Notes under the pieces: model-generated
Databases searched by the model: none
The model's input: the letters and a program-made list of their open reading frames with translations, nothing else
What the model was told of the DNA's origin: nothing
Shown: piece by piece, positions 24,566-33,117 of the stretch
Numbering within the stretch: position 1 is the first letter of the stretch
Layout: each line of letters opens with the position of its first letter
Program-made: the position numbers and the translations under genes
NCBI RefSeq assembly: GCF_900631945.1
Contig: NZ_UZWE01000022.1
Span: 1 to 64,000, forward strand
Origin: Paracoccus haematequi
Lineage (GTDB): Bacteria > Pseudomonadota > Alphaproteobacteria > Rhodobacterales > Rhodobacteraceae
DNA: 64,000 bases
Direction: 5' to 3'

Positions 24566-25714
24566 TCAGCCCGCCAGCAGGGGTGTGCGGTTGGCCGCGT
24601 GGCGCGCGGCGAGGTGCCTCGCCTTCCGGCCTGCGACAAAGGGCCGCGCGCCGGGAAAAGTCTCTGCGCCATCGCGAAGCCGCGGGAACAGGGTGAAAAT
24701 TTCATTCGCGGCCTTGCCAAGCGCCAGCAGCGCCTGCGGCCCCGGATAAAGCGATTCGGTTTCGGTCCCGTTCGAGACCAGGATCTCGTGCGCCTGAAGC
24801 ATCAGGTGGACATAGGTGACGCCGGGCGCATCGGTCAGGATGTCGATCCCGTCCAGTTCGGTCAGGTGCCGGGCGGCGACCAGCAGTTCCCGCGCCCCGA
24901 ACATCCGCGCCGCGATGGCCGAGCGCACCAAGATGCGATGCTGCTGCGATACCAGCAGATCCTGCGCGGGCAGGTTCGGACCCAGGGCGCCCGCCGCGAT
25001 GCGTACCGGGGCCAGGGCTGGGTTGGCGGCGATTTCGAAGGCGGTGACGGCGCGGGCGCCTGCCCAGCGGACGGGTTGCGGGCCGTTGTCGCGGGTCGTC
25101 ACCAGGTCTCCGGCGCGGATGTCTTCGACCAGGCGGTCGCCGGCCGGGGTGCGGATCAGGGTTCCTGCGGCAAAGCAGGGTATCGGCAGGTCGAAGATCG
25201 TCGGGCTGAAGGAAATGGTCGCCACATAGGTATTCGAGGGGAACGGATCGGCCGACAGGATCCTGACGCTGCGCAGGGCGTCGATGCCGTCCCATTCGGG
25301 CAGCGCATCCCTGGACGGGCGGAAGAACATGTCGCCGTTCCGCATCAGGATCAGCACACCGTCCTGAATCGTCGATCCGCCATCGGGGAAGGTCAACTGA
25401 TACCGGACCGACAGAAAGCCGGTGATGGTGCTGTCGACCGTCTGCCCGGTCTGGGGCGAGGCATACATCATCCGGGAATCCGCGACATCCCCGCCCCCGC
25501 CGTCGCTGTTATAGGTGGTCGCGAAAGCCTCGACCTGCTGGCCGTCGACGGTGACCGTGCGGCTGTCGCCCTGGATCGAGATGGCCTTGATCTGGGCGGT
25601 GCCGACGGCGCCGTACCCGGCCATGCCATCCGCCTCGGAATCGGTCGAGGGCGTGCCTGCGGTGGCGTTCACCTGCGCCTGGTTGCCGATCCACATCCAT
25701 GTGACGACCGCCAT
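24566..25714 (-). CDS. Hint-domain (hedgehog/intein-like) protein
   Basis: A 382-residue protein. The C-terminal half starts with CFAAGTLIRTPAGDRLVEDI and continues GDLVTTRDNGPQPVRWAG, the Hint-module N-terminal splicing-type motifs, followed by SQQHRILV and the HEILVSNGTETESLYPG segment. The N-terminal half (about 175 residues, rich in Thr, Gly, Asp) is predicted beta and resembles other Rhodobacteraceae Hint proteins thought to be surface or secreted. Autoprocessing is possible because the first Cys and the TxxH-like residues are kept, but self-cleavage is not demonstrated. Its stop lies 3 bases from the HD gene stop. Confidence 0.82.
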   Translation of the reverse strand: MAVVTWMWIGNQAQVNATAGTPSTDSEADGMAGYGAVGTAQIKAISIQGDSRTVTVDGQQVEAFATTYNSDGGGGDVADSRMMYASPQTGQTVDSTITGFLSVRYQLTFPDGGSTIQDGVLILMRNGDMFFRPSRDALPEWDGIDALRSVRILSADPFPSNTYVATISFSPTIFDLPIPCFAAGTLIRTPAGDRLVEDIRAGDLVTTRDNGPQPVRWAGARAVTAFEIAANPALAPVRIAAGALGPNLPAQDLLVSQQHRILVRSAIAARMFGARELLVAARHLTELDGIDILTDAPGVTYVHLMLQAHEILVSNGTETESLYPGPQALLALGKAANEIFTLFPRLRDGAETFPGARPFVAGRKARHLAARHAANRTPLLAG

Positions 25715-25866
25715 GGCGAACCCCGATCACCGTGAAAAATCCTGGAACAGGGATAGCACCGGCCCGTCCGAAAATCCCGCGCGCTCTGCGGCGGATTTTC
25801 GTAAAAAGCGACGCGAAACAGCCGCCGTCCCGGATTTCGGCAAGGCCGGAAGGGGGCGCGAAGTAT

Positions 25867-25883
25867 TGCATACCGCTGCATAC
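25867..25883 (+). promoter_or_regulatory. Direct repeats upstream of icd
   Basis: TGCATAC occurs twice with a 3-base spacer, a 10-base period that puts both copies on one helical face. It lies 66 bases before the icd start in a relatively AT-rich stretch and could be an operator or overlap a promoter (TTGCAT). No regulator is assigned. Confidence 0.3.
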
Positions 25884-25948
25884 ATTCTTTCCTTTCCCCG
25901 CTTTCCCGGCTATAGCGGCAGCCGAATCCAACGCCAAAGGGAATGCCC

Positions 25949-27160
25949 ATGTCGAAGATCAAGGTAGCCAACCCCGTCGTCGAGCTTGACGGCGACGAGA
26001 TGACCCGGATCATCTGGGACTTCATCAAGCAGAAGCTGATCCTGCCCTATCTGGACGTGGATCTGAAATACTACGACCTGGGCATCGAGGAACGCGACCG
26101 GACCGAGGATCAGGTCACCATCGACGCCGCCAACGCCATCAAGCAATACGGCGTGGGCGTCAAATGCGCGACCATCACCCCGGATGAACAGCGGGTCGAG
26201 GAATTCGGCCTCAAGAAGATGTGGAAATCGCCCAACGGCACGATCCGCAACATCCTGGGCGGCGTGATCTTCCGCGAGCCGATCATCTGCCAGAACGTGC
26301 CGCGCCTGGTGCCGCACTGGACCAAGCCGGTGATCGTCGGCCGTCACGCCTTCGGCGACCAGTACAAGGCCACCGATTTCCGCTTCCCCGGCAAGGGCAA
26401 GCTGACCATCAAGTTCGTCGGCGAGGATGGCGAGACCATCGAGCACGAGGTGTTCCAGGCGCCGTCCTCCGGCGTGGCGATGGCCATGTACAACCTGGAC
26501 GATTCGATCCGCGACTTCGCCCGCGCGTCCATGAACTATGGCCTGCAACGCGGCTTCCCGGTCTATCTGTCGACCAAGAACACCATCCTGAAAGCCTATG
26601 ACGGCCGCTTCAAGGATCTGTTCCAGCAGGTCTTCGACGAGGAATTCGCCGACAAGTTCAAGAAGGCCGGGATCACCTATGAACACCGGCTGATCGACGA
26701 CATGGTGGCATCCAACCTGAAATGGTCGGGCGGCTATGTCTGGGCCTGCAAGAACTATGACGGCGACGTGCAGTCTGATACCGTGGCCCAAGGCTTCGGC
26801 TCGCTGGGGCTGATGACCTCGGTCCTGATGACGCCCGATGGAAAGACCGTCGAGGCCGAGGCGGCGCACGGCACCGTGACGCGCCATTACCGCGAACATC
26901 AGAAGGGCAACCAGACCTCGACCAACTCGATCGCGTCGATCTTCGCCTGGACGGGCGGCCTGAAGCACCGCGCGAAGCTGGACGACAACGCGCAGCTGCT
27001 GAACTTCGCCGAGACGCTGGAGCGCGTGACCGTGCAGGCAGTCGAGGACGGCCACATGACCAAGGATCTGGCGCTGCTGGTCGGGCCGGACCAGAAATGG
27101 CTGACCACGATGGGCTATCTGGAAAAGGTCGACGAATACCTGAACAGGGCGCTGGCCTGA
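25949..27160 (+). CDS. icd: NADP-dependent isocitrate dehydrogenase
   Basis: A 403-residue isocitrate dehydrogenase of the eukaryote-like NADP type common in alphaproteobacteria; it oxidises isocitrate to 2-oxoglutarate in the TCA cycle. [32 protein letters not shown] (substrate-binding Ser and Asn), the catalytic [13 protein letters not shown] region and the cofactor segment [17 protein letters not shown] are present. Two ATGs lie 6 bases apart; the second is chosen because AAGGGA overlaps the first too closely. The gene has its own terminator. Confidence 0.96.
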   Translation: MSKIKVANPVVELDGDEMTRIIWDFIKQKLILPYLDVDLKYYDLGIEERDRTEDQVTIDAANAIKQYGVGVKCATITPDEQRVEEFGLKKMWKSPNGTIRNILGGVIFREPIICQNVPRLVPHWTKPVIVGRHAFGDQYKATDFRFPGKGKLTIKFVGEDGETIEHEVFQAPSSGVAMAMYNLDDSIRDFARASMNYGLQRGFPVYLSTKNTILKAYDGRFKDLFQQVFDEEFADKFKKAGITYEHRLIDDMVASNLKWSGGYVWACKNYDGDVQSDTVAQGFGSLGLMTSVLMTPDGKTVEAEAAHGTVTRHYREHQKGNQTSTNSIASIFAWTGGLKHRAKLDDNAQLLNFAETLERVTVQAVEDGHMTKDLALLVGPDQKWLTTMGYLEKVDEYLNRALA

Positions 27161-27171
27161 TCAAGGGAAGC

Positions 27172-27199
27172 GGGCCGGGCATTCGCCCGGCCCTTTTCT
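27172..27199 (+). terminator. Rho-independent terminator of icd
   Basis: GGGCCGGGC-ATTC-GCCCGGCCC forms a 9-base-pair stem and is followed by TTTTCTT, starting 11 bases after the icd stop. Confidence 0.9.
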
Positions 27200-27200
27200 T

Positions 27201-27300
27201 GCCTCCGGCGGGGATATTTGGGCGAAGATGAAAGGCAGTTTCACCTTTGCCCAAATATCCTGGGGGAGTCCCGCAGGGACGGGGGCAACGCCCCCTTTCT
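27201..27300. repeat. Head-to-head pair of GGATATTTGG intergenic repeats
   Basis: A plus-oriented core GGGGATATTTGGGCGAAG (27210 on) and a minus-oriented copy with the same core (27239-27266) are separated by five bases, giving an imperfect inverted repeat of about 24 bases per arm. The minus-oriented copy carries the usual G/C-run hairpins at 27261-27297. It separates icd from purQ. Confidence 0.7.
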
Positions 27301-27351
27301 TCGGGGGCCGAGCTGCGTTATGTGGCAGGCGATCCCAGCAGGAGCAATCCC

Positions 27352-28020
27352 ATGAAAGCCGCCGTCATCACCTTTCCCGGATCGAACTGCGACCGCGATC
27401 TGGCCGTGGCCCTGGAACAGGCGGGAGCGCAGGTGGCGCGCGTCTGGCACAAGGACGACGCGCTGCCCCAGGGCACCGATCTGGTCGCCGTGCCGGGCGG
27501 GTTTTCCTTTGGCGATTACCTGCGTTGCGGGGCCATCGCCGCGCAGTCGCCGATCGCGGGGGCCTTGCGGCGTCATGCGGAACGCGGAGGCTATGTGCTG
27601 GGGATCTGCAACGGCTTTCAGGTGCTGACCGAACTGGGGCTGCTTCCGGGCGCGCTGATGCGCAATACCGGGCTGACCTTCCTGTGCAGGACGGCGATGC
27701 TGGAGGTGGCGACCAGTGACAGCGACTTCACCGCCGGATACGAAAAGGGCCAGCGGATCGCCATCCCGGTCGCTCATCACGACGGCAACTATCAGGTCAC
27801 GCCGGAAGGTCTCGCAGCCCTGCGCGACGGGGACCGCATCGCCTTTACCTATGGCCCGGCGATCAACGGATCGGTCGCCGACATCGCCGGGGTGCTGTCG
27901 GAAAACCGCCGCGTGCTGGGGATGATGCCGCATCCCGAGCGGGCCGCCGATCCGGCGCTTGGCGGGACCGATGGAGCGGCGCTGTTCCGCTCGCTTGTGA
28001 ACGGCGCTGTCAACGCCTGA
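27352..28020 (+). CDS. purQ: Phosphoribosylformylglycinamidine synthase subunit PurQ
   Basis: A 222-residue class I glutaminase that supplies ammonia to PurL in purine synthesis. [18 protein letters not shown] is the family N-terminus, the nucleophile Cys86 is in GICNGFQVL, and the His/Glu pair is in [13 protein letters not shown] precedes the ATG. The usual partner genes purS and purL are not adjacent in this window; purQ stands behind an intergenic repeat and ahead of the sensor kinase gene. Confidence 0.95.
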   Translation: MKAAVITFPGSNCDRDLAVALEQAGAQVARVWHKDDALPQGTDLVAVPGGFSFGDYLRCGAIAAQSPIAGALRRHAERGGYVLGICNGFQVLTELGLLPGALMRNTGLTFLCRTAMLEVATSDSDFTAGYEKGQRIAIPVAHHDGNYQVTPEGLAALRDGDRIAFTYGPAINGSVADIAGVLSENRRVLGMMPHPERAADPALGGTDGAALFRSLVNGAVNA

Positions 28021-28059
28021 CTTGAGCGTTCGTGCGTCTGCGCCTAGAGTGCGGCAGTT

Positions 28060-29862
28060 GTGCAACATGGCCGGACATCATCGGTGATCGAGGAAAGCGA
28101 GTCAGAGCGTTTGCGCCCCCGGCTGTCCCAACCGGGCAATCCGTGGTGGCTGCGCATCGCCGTCGCGCTGATCTTCGTCGTCGCGATCGCCTCGATCTGG
28201 ACCACCAATGCCTGGCTGACCGCGCGGTTCTCGGAAAACACCCGCGTCCGGTCCGAATTGCGGCTGGCGCTGTATACCGGCAACCTGCTGTCGGAATTGC
28301 AGCGCACGGCGGTGGTGCCGCTGCTGCTGGCCCGCGATCCCGCCTTGATCGGGTCTCTGAACAGCAACGATTTCTCGTCCACCTCGGCCCGGCTGATGGC
28401 GGCGCAAAAGGAAATCGGCGCGGCGTCGATCCGGCTCCTGGATGCGTCGGGGCGCACGGTGGGGGCGACCGACCGATATCAGCTTGGCACCAACAACGTG
28501 TTGTCGCCTTTCTATGTCGAGGCGCTGCGGTCGCGTGACACGGTGTTCACCGTCGCCAACCAGGGCAGCGGCGCCTATGAATTCACCTATTCCCGCGCGG
28601 TGGTGGCCGACGGCAAGACCCTGGGGGTGATCGTCGTCGGCGCCGATCTGTCGCGGCTGGAACGGTCCTGGGCGGGAATTTCCGACGCGGTGGCCGTCAC
28701 TGACAGCGAAGGCAACATCATCCTGGCGACCGAGCCCCGCTGGCGCGGCCTGACCATGCCCGAGGCGCTTGCGGTGCGCGACGCCCCTTCGGCCATCCAG
28801 CGGGCCTTCCAGGTGACGGCCGACTGGACCTCGACCCCCATCGACGCCTATGTCCAGGGCCGCGCCGTCATGCGGGCCGAAACGCGGATCCCGTTCCGCG
28901 GCTGGCGGATGATCAGCTTTACCACCTATGCGTCGGTGCGCGAGCAGGTGAACGCGGTTCTGGCGCTGGAAATCATGGGCTTCGCGATCCTGCTGGCCGG
29001 GACGTTCTATGCCCTTTCGCGCCGGGCGCGCAGCCAGTCGGTCGCCTATATGCGCGAATCGGCCGACCTGCGGGCGCTGAACATGCGCCTGACCCGAGAG
29101 ATCGCGGAGCGCGAGCGGATGCAGAAGGAACTGCGCGTCGCCGAACAGACCGTCCAGCAAAGCTCCAAACTGGCGGCGTTGGGGGAAATGTCGGCGGGCG
29201 TCAGCCACGAGTTGAACCAGCCTCTGGCCGCGATGAAGACCTATCTGGCGGGCGCGCGGCTGTTGTTGCAGCGCGGCCGGGCCGAGGAGGCGCTGTCCAG
29301 CTTCCAGCGGATCGACGACCTGATCGAACGCATGGGCGCGATCACCCGGCAGCTGAAATCCTATGCCCGCAAGGGCGGCGAGGCGGTGGAGCCGGTGGAT
29401 CTGCGCGCCGCCGTCAGCAGCGCCCTGACCATGATGGAGCCGCAGCTGCGCGGTCGCACGATCCGGGTGATCCGCAACCTGCCGCGCCGCCCCGTGATGG
29501 TGATGGCCGACCGCATCCGGCTGGAGCAGGTCATCATCAACCTGCTGCGCAACGCCGTCGATGCGGTGCGCGAGCGTCGCGACGCGCGGATCGAGATCAC
29601 CGTGGAAACCGGCGCTCATGCCTATGTGCTGGTGCGCGACAACGGACCGGGCATTTCCGACCTGGAAAAGCTGTTCGAGCCGTTCTGGACCACCAAGAAG
29701 CCGGGCGAGGGGACGGGGCTGGGCCTTGCCATATCGTCCAGCATCATGGCCGATTTCGGCGGCCGCCTGACCGCCCATAACGAAGACGAAGGCGCCGTGT
29801 TCGCCGTCGAACTGCCGCTGTTGAAGCCAGGGCAGGACGCGCAACCCCTGGCCGCCGAATGA
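28060..29862 (+). CDS. dctB: Sensor histidine kinase, DctB type
   Basis: A 600-residue membrane kinase. TM1 lies at about residues 29-52, followed by a periplasmic double-PDC-like sensor, TM2 at 302-320, a coiled linker, the H-box [20 protein letters not shown] with His383, and ATPase boxes [15 protein letters not shown] and GTGLGLAIS. This architecture and the HELNQPL box are those of DctB, which senses C4-dicarboxylates. The start is a GTG with a weak ribosome site; another GTG lies 24 bases downstream. The response regulator follows after 22 bases. No dctPQM genes are nearby, so the signal is uncertain. Confidence 0.82.
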   Translation: MQHGRTSSVIEESESERLRPRLSQPGNPWWLRIAVALIFVVAIASIWTTNAWLTARFSENTRVRSELRLALYTGNLLSELQRTAVVPLLLARDPALIGSLNSNDFSSTSARLMAAQKEIGAASIRLLDASGRTVGATDRYQLGTNNVLSPFYVEALRSRDTVFTVANQGSGAYEFTYSRAVVADGKTLGVIVVGADLSRLERSWAGISDAVAVTDSEGNIILATEPRWRGLTMPEALAVRDAPSAIQRAFQVTADWTSTPIDAYVQGRAVMRAETRIPFRGWRMISFTTYASVREQVNAVLALEIMGFAILLAGTFYALSRRARSQSVAYMRESADLRALNMRLTREIAERERMQKELRVAEQTVQQSSKLAALGEMSAGVSHELNQPLAAMKTYLAGARLLLQRGRAEEALSSFQRIDDLIERMGAITRQLKSYARKGGEAVEPVDLRAAVSSALTMMEPQLRGRTIRVIRNLPRRPVMVMADRIRLEQVIINLLRNAVDAVRERRDARIEITVETGAHAYVLVRDNGPGISDLEKLFEPFWTTKKPGEGTGLGLAISSSIMADFGGRLTAHNEDEGAVFAVELPLLKPGQDAQPLAAE

Positions 29863-29884
29863 ATGTTCGAGAGAGGAAGACCCA

Positions 29885-31210
29885 ATGTCCCGCAAATTGA
29901 AGATTGCGATTGTCGATGACGAACCAGACATGCGGGAATCCATCAGCCAGTGGCTGGTCCTGTCCGGGTTCGAAACCGAAACCTATCCCAGTGCCGAGGA
30001 TGCGCTGAAGACCATCGGTCCCGACTGGCCGGGCATCGTCGTCAGCGACATCCGAATGCCCGGCATGGACGGCATCGCCTTCCTGAAACGCCTGATGGGG
30101 CTGGATTCGGGCTTGCCGGTGATTCTGATCACCGGCCATGGCGACGTGCCCATGGCGGTCGAGGCGATGCGCCTGGGCGCCATGGACTTCATGGAAAAGC
30201 CCTTCAATCCCGACAAGATGACGGCGCTTGCCAAGAAGGCCACGCAGATGCGCCGCATGACGCTGGACAACCGCGCCCTGCGCCGCGACCTGTCCGAAGG
30301 CCAGCAGGTCATGTCCAAGCTGATCGGCGCCAGCCCGGTGATGGAACGCCTGCGCGAGGATATCCTGGATCTGGGCCAGGCCGACGGCCATGTGCTGATC
30401 GACGGCGAGACGGGGACCGGCAAGACCCTGGTGGCCCATGCGCTGCACGCCGTGGGACCGCGCGCGTCCAAGAAATTCGTGCCCGTGTCCTGCGCCGCCT
30501 ATAACGACGAGGCGCTGTCGGCCCGCCTGTTCGGCCCGCTGGAGGACGGCATCCCGGCGGTCGAGGAGGCGCGCGGCGGCACCCTGTGCCTGGAAGACAT
30601 CGAGGCGCTGTCCGAACCGTTGCAGGCCCGCCTTCTGGCCTTCATCAGCGACGGCGGCACTCCTGCGGAAACCCGGATCATCGCCATTTCCAACGCCCGC
30701 GGCGAGGGCCGCAAGGCCGAGGATTCGCTGCGCCCCGACCTGTTCTATCGCCTCTCCGCGCTCAAGATCACCCTGCCGCCGCTGCGCGCGCGGGGCGAGG
30801 ACATCCTGTCGCTGTTCACCCGCATGACCGAGCAGTTTTCCGAGGAATACGGCTGCGAACCCCCGCAGGTCAGTGCGCAGGAGGCCGCCCAGCTGTTGCA
30901 GGCCCCCTGGCCCGGCAACATCCGCCAGCTGATCAATGTGGCCGAACGCGCGGTCTTGCAGAACCGGCGCGGGTCTGGGTCGATCGCGTCGCTGCTGATG
31001 GCCGACGGCGAGGACAACCAGCAAGCCACCACGACCGAGGGCAAGCCGCTGAAGGAATATGTCGAAAGCTTCGAAAAGATGCTGATCGACAACACCATGC
31101 GCCGCCACAAGGGCAGCATCGCCGGGGTGATGGACGAATTGTGCCTGCCGCGCCGGACGCTGAACGAAAAAATGGCGAAATACGGCCTGCAACGCGGCGA
31201 TTATCTGTAA
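29885..31210 (+). CDS. dctD: DctD-like response regulator with degenerate sigma-54 activator domain
   Basis: A 441-residue regulator. The receiver domain has Asp55 in [12 protein letters not shown]. The AAA+ domain keeps Walker A GETGTGKT (174-181), but the region that should read GAFTGA reads [13 protein letters not shown] (216-228) and Walker B is [10 protein letters not shown] rather than GGTLFLDEI. The arginine region RPDLFYRLS and [11 protein letters not shown] are kept, and a Fis-type helix-turn-helix ends the protein. It pairs with the upstream kinase. Without GAFTGA it probably does not activate sigma-54 polymerase in the normal way. AGAGGAAG precedes the ATG. Confidence 0.87.
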   Translation: MSRKLKIAIVDDEPDMRESISQWLVLSGFETETYPSAEDALKTIGPDWPGIVVSDIRMPGMDGIAFLKRLMGLDSGLPVILITGHGDVPMAVEAMRLGAMDFMEKPFNPDKMTALAKKATQMRRMTLDNRALRRDLSEGQQVMSKLIGASPVMERLREDILDLGQADGHVLIDGETGTGKTLVAHALHAVGPRASKKFVPVSCAAYNDEALSARLFGPLEDGIPAVEEARGGTLCLEDIEALSEPLQARLLAFISDGGTPAETRIIAISNARGEGRKAEDSLRPDLFYRLSALKITLPPLRARGEDILSLFTRMTEQFSEEYGCEPPQVSAQEAAQLLQAPWPGNIRQLINVAERAVLQNRRGSGSIASLLMADGEDNQQATTTEGKPLKEYVESFEKMLIDNTMRRHKGSIAGVMDELCLPRRTLNEKMAKYGLQRGDYL

Positions 31211-31219
31211 AAGCGACAG

Positions 31220-31241
31220 GGGGGCGGATTTCTCCGCCCCC
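31220..31241 (+). terminator. Hairpin after the two-component operon
   Basis: GGGGGCGGA-TTTC-TCCGCCCCC gives a 9-base-pair stem 10 bases after the stop codon. It is not followed by a clear T-run, so termination is probable rather than certain. Confidence 0.6.
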
Positions 31242-31339
31242 ACTGTATCGTGCCGGGCTGTCACAAAAACAAAAACCGAATACTCAGCCCAATTCAGACC
31301 GATCAGACGATGACCGGTCGGGACAGCAAGCGTCCTACA

Positions 31340-31531
31340 CTACACGCGCTCGCAATCGTCCAGGGATACCGTCGCCGGATCCTGGAGGAAGGCCCCGCCA
31401 CACACAAAATCTGGCTTGCCGTCCCGCTCTGTCAATGCCGCCCCCCGGACAAGGGGGCGATCGGAAGGGACAAGCCCGCCGGTCGGACGCGACAGGATGT
31501 CGGGATATTCGTTCGCATATTCCAACGTCAT
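31340..31531 (-). CDS. Hypothetical protein, 63 residues
   Basis: I do not recognise it. The frame starts MTLEYANEYPDILSRPTGGL after AAGGA and ends SLDDCERV with TAG. It has two Cys residues, no membrane segment, and GC-rich third positions like the genes around it. It runs against both neighbours and starts next to an AT-rich region that could hold its promoter. It may be a small real gene or a remnant. Confidence 0.45.
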   Translation of the reverse strand: MTLEYANEYPDILSRPTGGLVPSDRPLVRGAALTERDGKPDFVCGGAFLQDPATVSLDDCERV

Positions 31532-31599
31532 GATCGCTTCATCCTTGGCCGGGGGCCATCCATTCCCTGGCAGTCCAATCGTTGACTGCCCGATCAACT

Positions 31600-31828
31600 T
31601 ACTTGCGCGTCACCCGCTGCTCAACCTATCCATTTGGTCAATTGGTATGAGAATAATCATAAATTTCTGTTTTAATTGGAAAATTTTAGATAGCGAAAAT
31701 ATGTCTGACCAAAAGGACAATTGCGCCTGCGCATCTGTGGCGGGTGGGCGGTCCGATCCTTTCGGGCTGGGCCCTTGCGCCGCAGGGGCCGGGGCGCTAA
31801 CCCGCTGGCGACAGCACAGGGGCATCTC
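31600..31828. other. AT-rich upstream region and structured leader of metZ
   Basis: Bases 31600-31715 are strikingly AT-rich and include a small inverted repeat TATGA-GAATAA-TCATA (about 31647-31662). This suits a divergent promoter for the 63-residue frame and metZ. Bases 31740-31805 are GC-rich and can fold into a three-way junction (separate entry). No gene is seen between 31532 and 31828. Confidence 0.45.
31740..31805 (+). promoter_or_regulatory. Predicted structured 5' leader of metZ
   Basis: Outer stem GCGGGT (31740-31745) pairs with ACCCGC (31800-31805). It encloses hairpin CCGA-TCCTT-TCGG (31753-31765) and a 9-base-pair hairpin GGCCCTTGC-GCC-GCAGGGGCC (31770-31790, one G-U pair). The metZ ATG is 24 bases further on. 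The fold does not match the SAM-II consensus as I remember it. GC-rich DNA folds easily, so this is only a candidate regulatory element. Confidence 0.3.
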
Positions 31829-33016
31829 ATGGACGACAGTTTCGCCAAGGCACCTCATCCGCGCACGCAGGCGGTTCATCACGGCATCCGCCGCAGCCAG
31901 TACGGAGAGATGGCCGAGGCGATCTTTCTGACCCAGGGCTTCGTCTATGACAGCGCCGAACAGGCCGAGGCGCGCTTCAAGAGCACCGGCCCGGACGAGT
32001 TCATCTATGCCCGCTATGGCAACCCCACCAGCCGCATGTTCGAGGATCGCATCGCCGCCCTGGAAGGGACCGAGGACGCCTTTGCCACCGCCAGCGGCAT
32101 GGCCGCCGTGAACGGCGCGCTGTTTTCGATGTGCAAGCCCGGCGATCATGTCGTGGCGTCCCGCGCTTTGTTCGGATCCTGCCTGTATGTGCTGGACCTG
32201 CTGAAGAAATTCGGGGTCGAGGTCAGCTATGTCGACGGCACCGATCTGGATCAGTGGAAGGCGGCGCTGCGCCCCGGCACCCGCGCGGCGTTCTTCGAAA
32301 CCATGTCGAACCCGACGCTGGAAGTGATCGATATCCAAGGTGTCGCCGACCTTGCCCATGCGGCCGGCGCCCTGGTCGTGGCGGACAATGTGTTCGCGAC
32401 GCCGGTCTTTTCCCGCGCGGTCGAGTTGGGGGCGGATGTGGTCGTCTATTCCGCGACCAAGCATATCGACGGCGGCGGGCGGGCGCTTGCGGGCGTGATC
32501 TGCGGCACCCGTCAGTTCGTGCGCGAAGTCGCCGAACCGTATCTGAAGCATACCGGCGGCGCGATCAGCCCGTTTCACAGCTGGATCATGCTGAACGGCC
32601 TGACCACCATGGATCTGCGCGTGCGCGCCCAGGCCGACAGCGCGCAGAAGGTGGCTCAGGCGCTGCAAGGCCATCCCGCCCTGTCGCGGGTCATTTATCC
32701 CGGCCTGGCCGACCATCCCCAGCACGACCTGGCGATGCGCCAGATGGGCGCGGGCGGCACCATGATCGCCATCGAGGTGGCGGGTGGTAAGGAAGCCGCC
32801 TTCGCCGCGCTGAACCGGCTGGGAATCGTCAGCATCTCCAACAACCTGGGCGACGCCAAGTCCATTGTCACCCATCCCGCGACGACCACCCATCAGCGCC
32901 TGTCGGACGAGGACCGCGCCCATCTGGGCATCACGCCCGGCCTGCTGCGCCTGTCGGTGGGGCTGGAACATGCCGACGATCTGATCGCCGATCTGCGCCA
33001 CGCCCTGGAAGGGTGA
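31829..33016 (+). CDS. metZ: O-succinylhomoserine sulfhydrylase
   Basis: A 395-residue Cys/Met-metabolism PLP enzyme. It matches MetZ, which makes homocysteine directly from O-succinylhomoserine and sulfide. The PLP lysine is K211 in YSATKHIDGGGRALAGV; SRALFGSC, FETMSNPTLEVID and GLEHADDLIADL are typical. The start MDDSFAKAPHPRTQAVHHG follows AGGGG. O-acetylhomoserine sulfhydrylase or cystathionine gamma-synthase are less likely alternatives. folE2 starts 101 bases downstream on the same strand. Confidence 0.9.
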   Translation: MDDSFAKAPHPRTQAVHHGIRRSQYGEMAEAIFLTQGFVYDSAEQAEARFKSTGPDEFIYARYGNPTSRMFEDRIAALEGTEDAFATASGMAAVNGALFSMCKPGDHVVASRALFGSCLYVLDLLKKFGVEVSYVDGTDLDQWKAALRPGTRAAFFETMSNPTLEVIDIQGVADLAHAAGALVVADNVFATPVFSRAVELGADVVVYSATKHIDGGGRALAGVICGTRQFVREVAEPYLKHTGGAISPFHSWIMLNGLTTMDLRVRAQADSAQKVAQALQGHPALSRVIYPGLADHPQHDLAMRQMGAGGTMIAIEVAGGKEAAFAALNRLGIVSISNNLGDAKSIVTHPATTTHQRLSDEDRAHLGITPGLLRLSVGLEHADDLIADLRHALEG

Positions 33017-33117
33017 CGGGAACGGGTCGCGAACGCGGCCCGTTCTGCCGGATTCACCCTTTGGATTTCCGACCCGCGCGCCCATATTGTCGGCGACCGT
33101 GCCGCGAGGATACCCGC

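Noticed and set aside
31740-31828. SAM-II riboswitch before metZ
   Set aside because: The second hairpin has a 3-base loop and the remembered SAM-II pseudoknot and GCUAAAAA-type tail are not formed; only a generic structured leader is reported.
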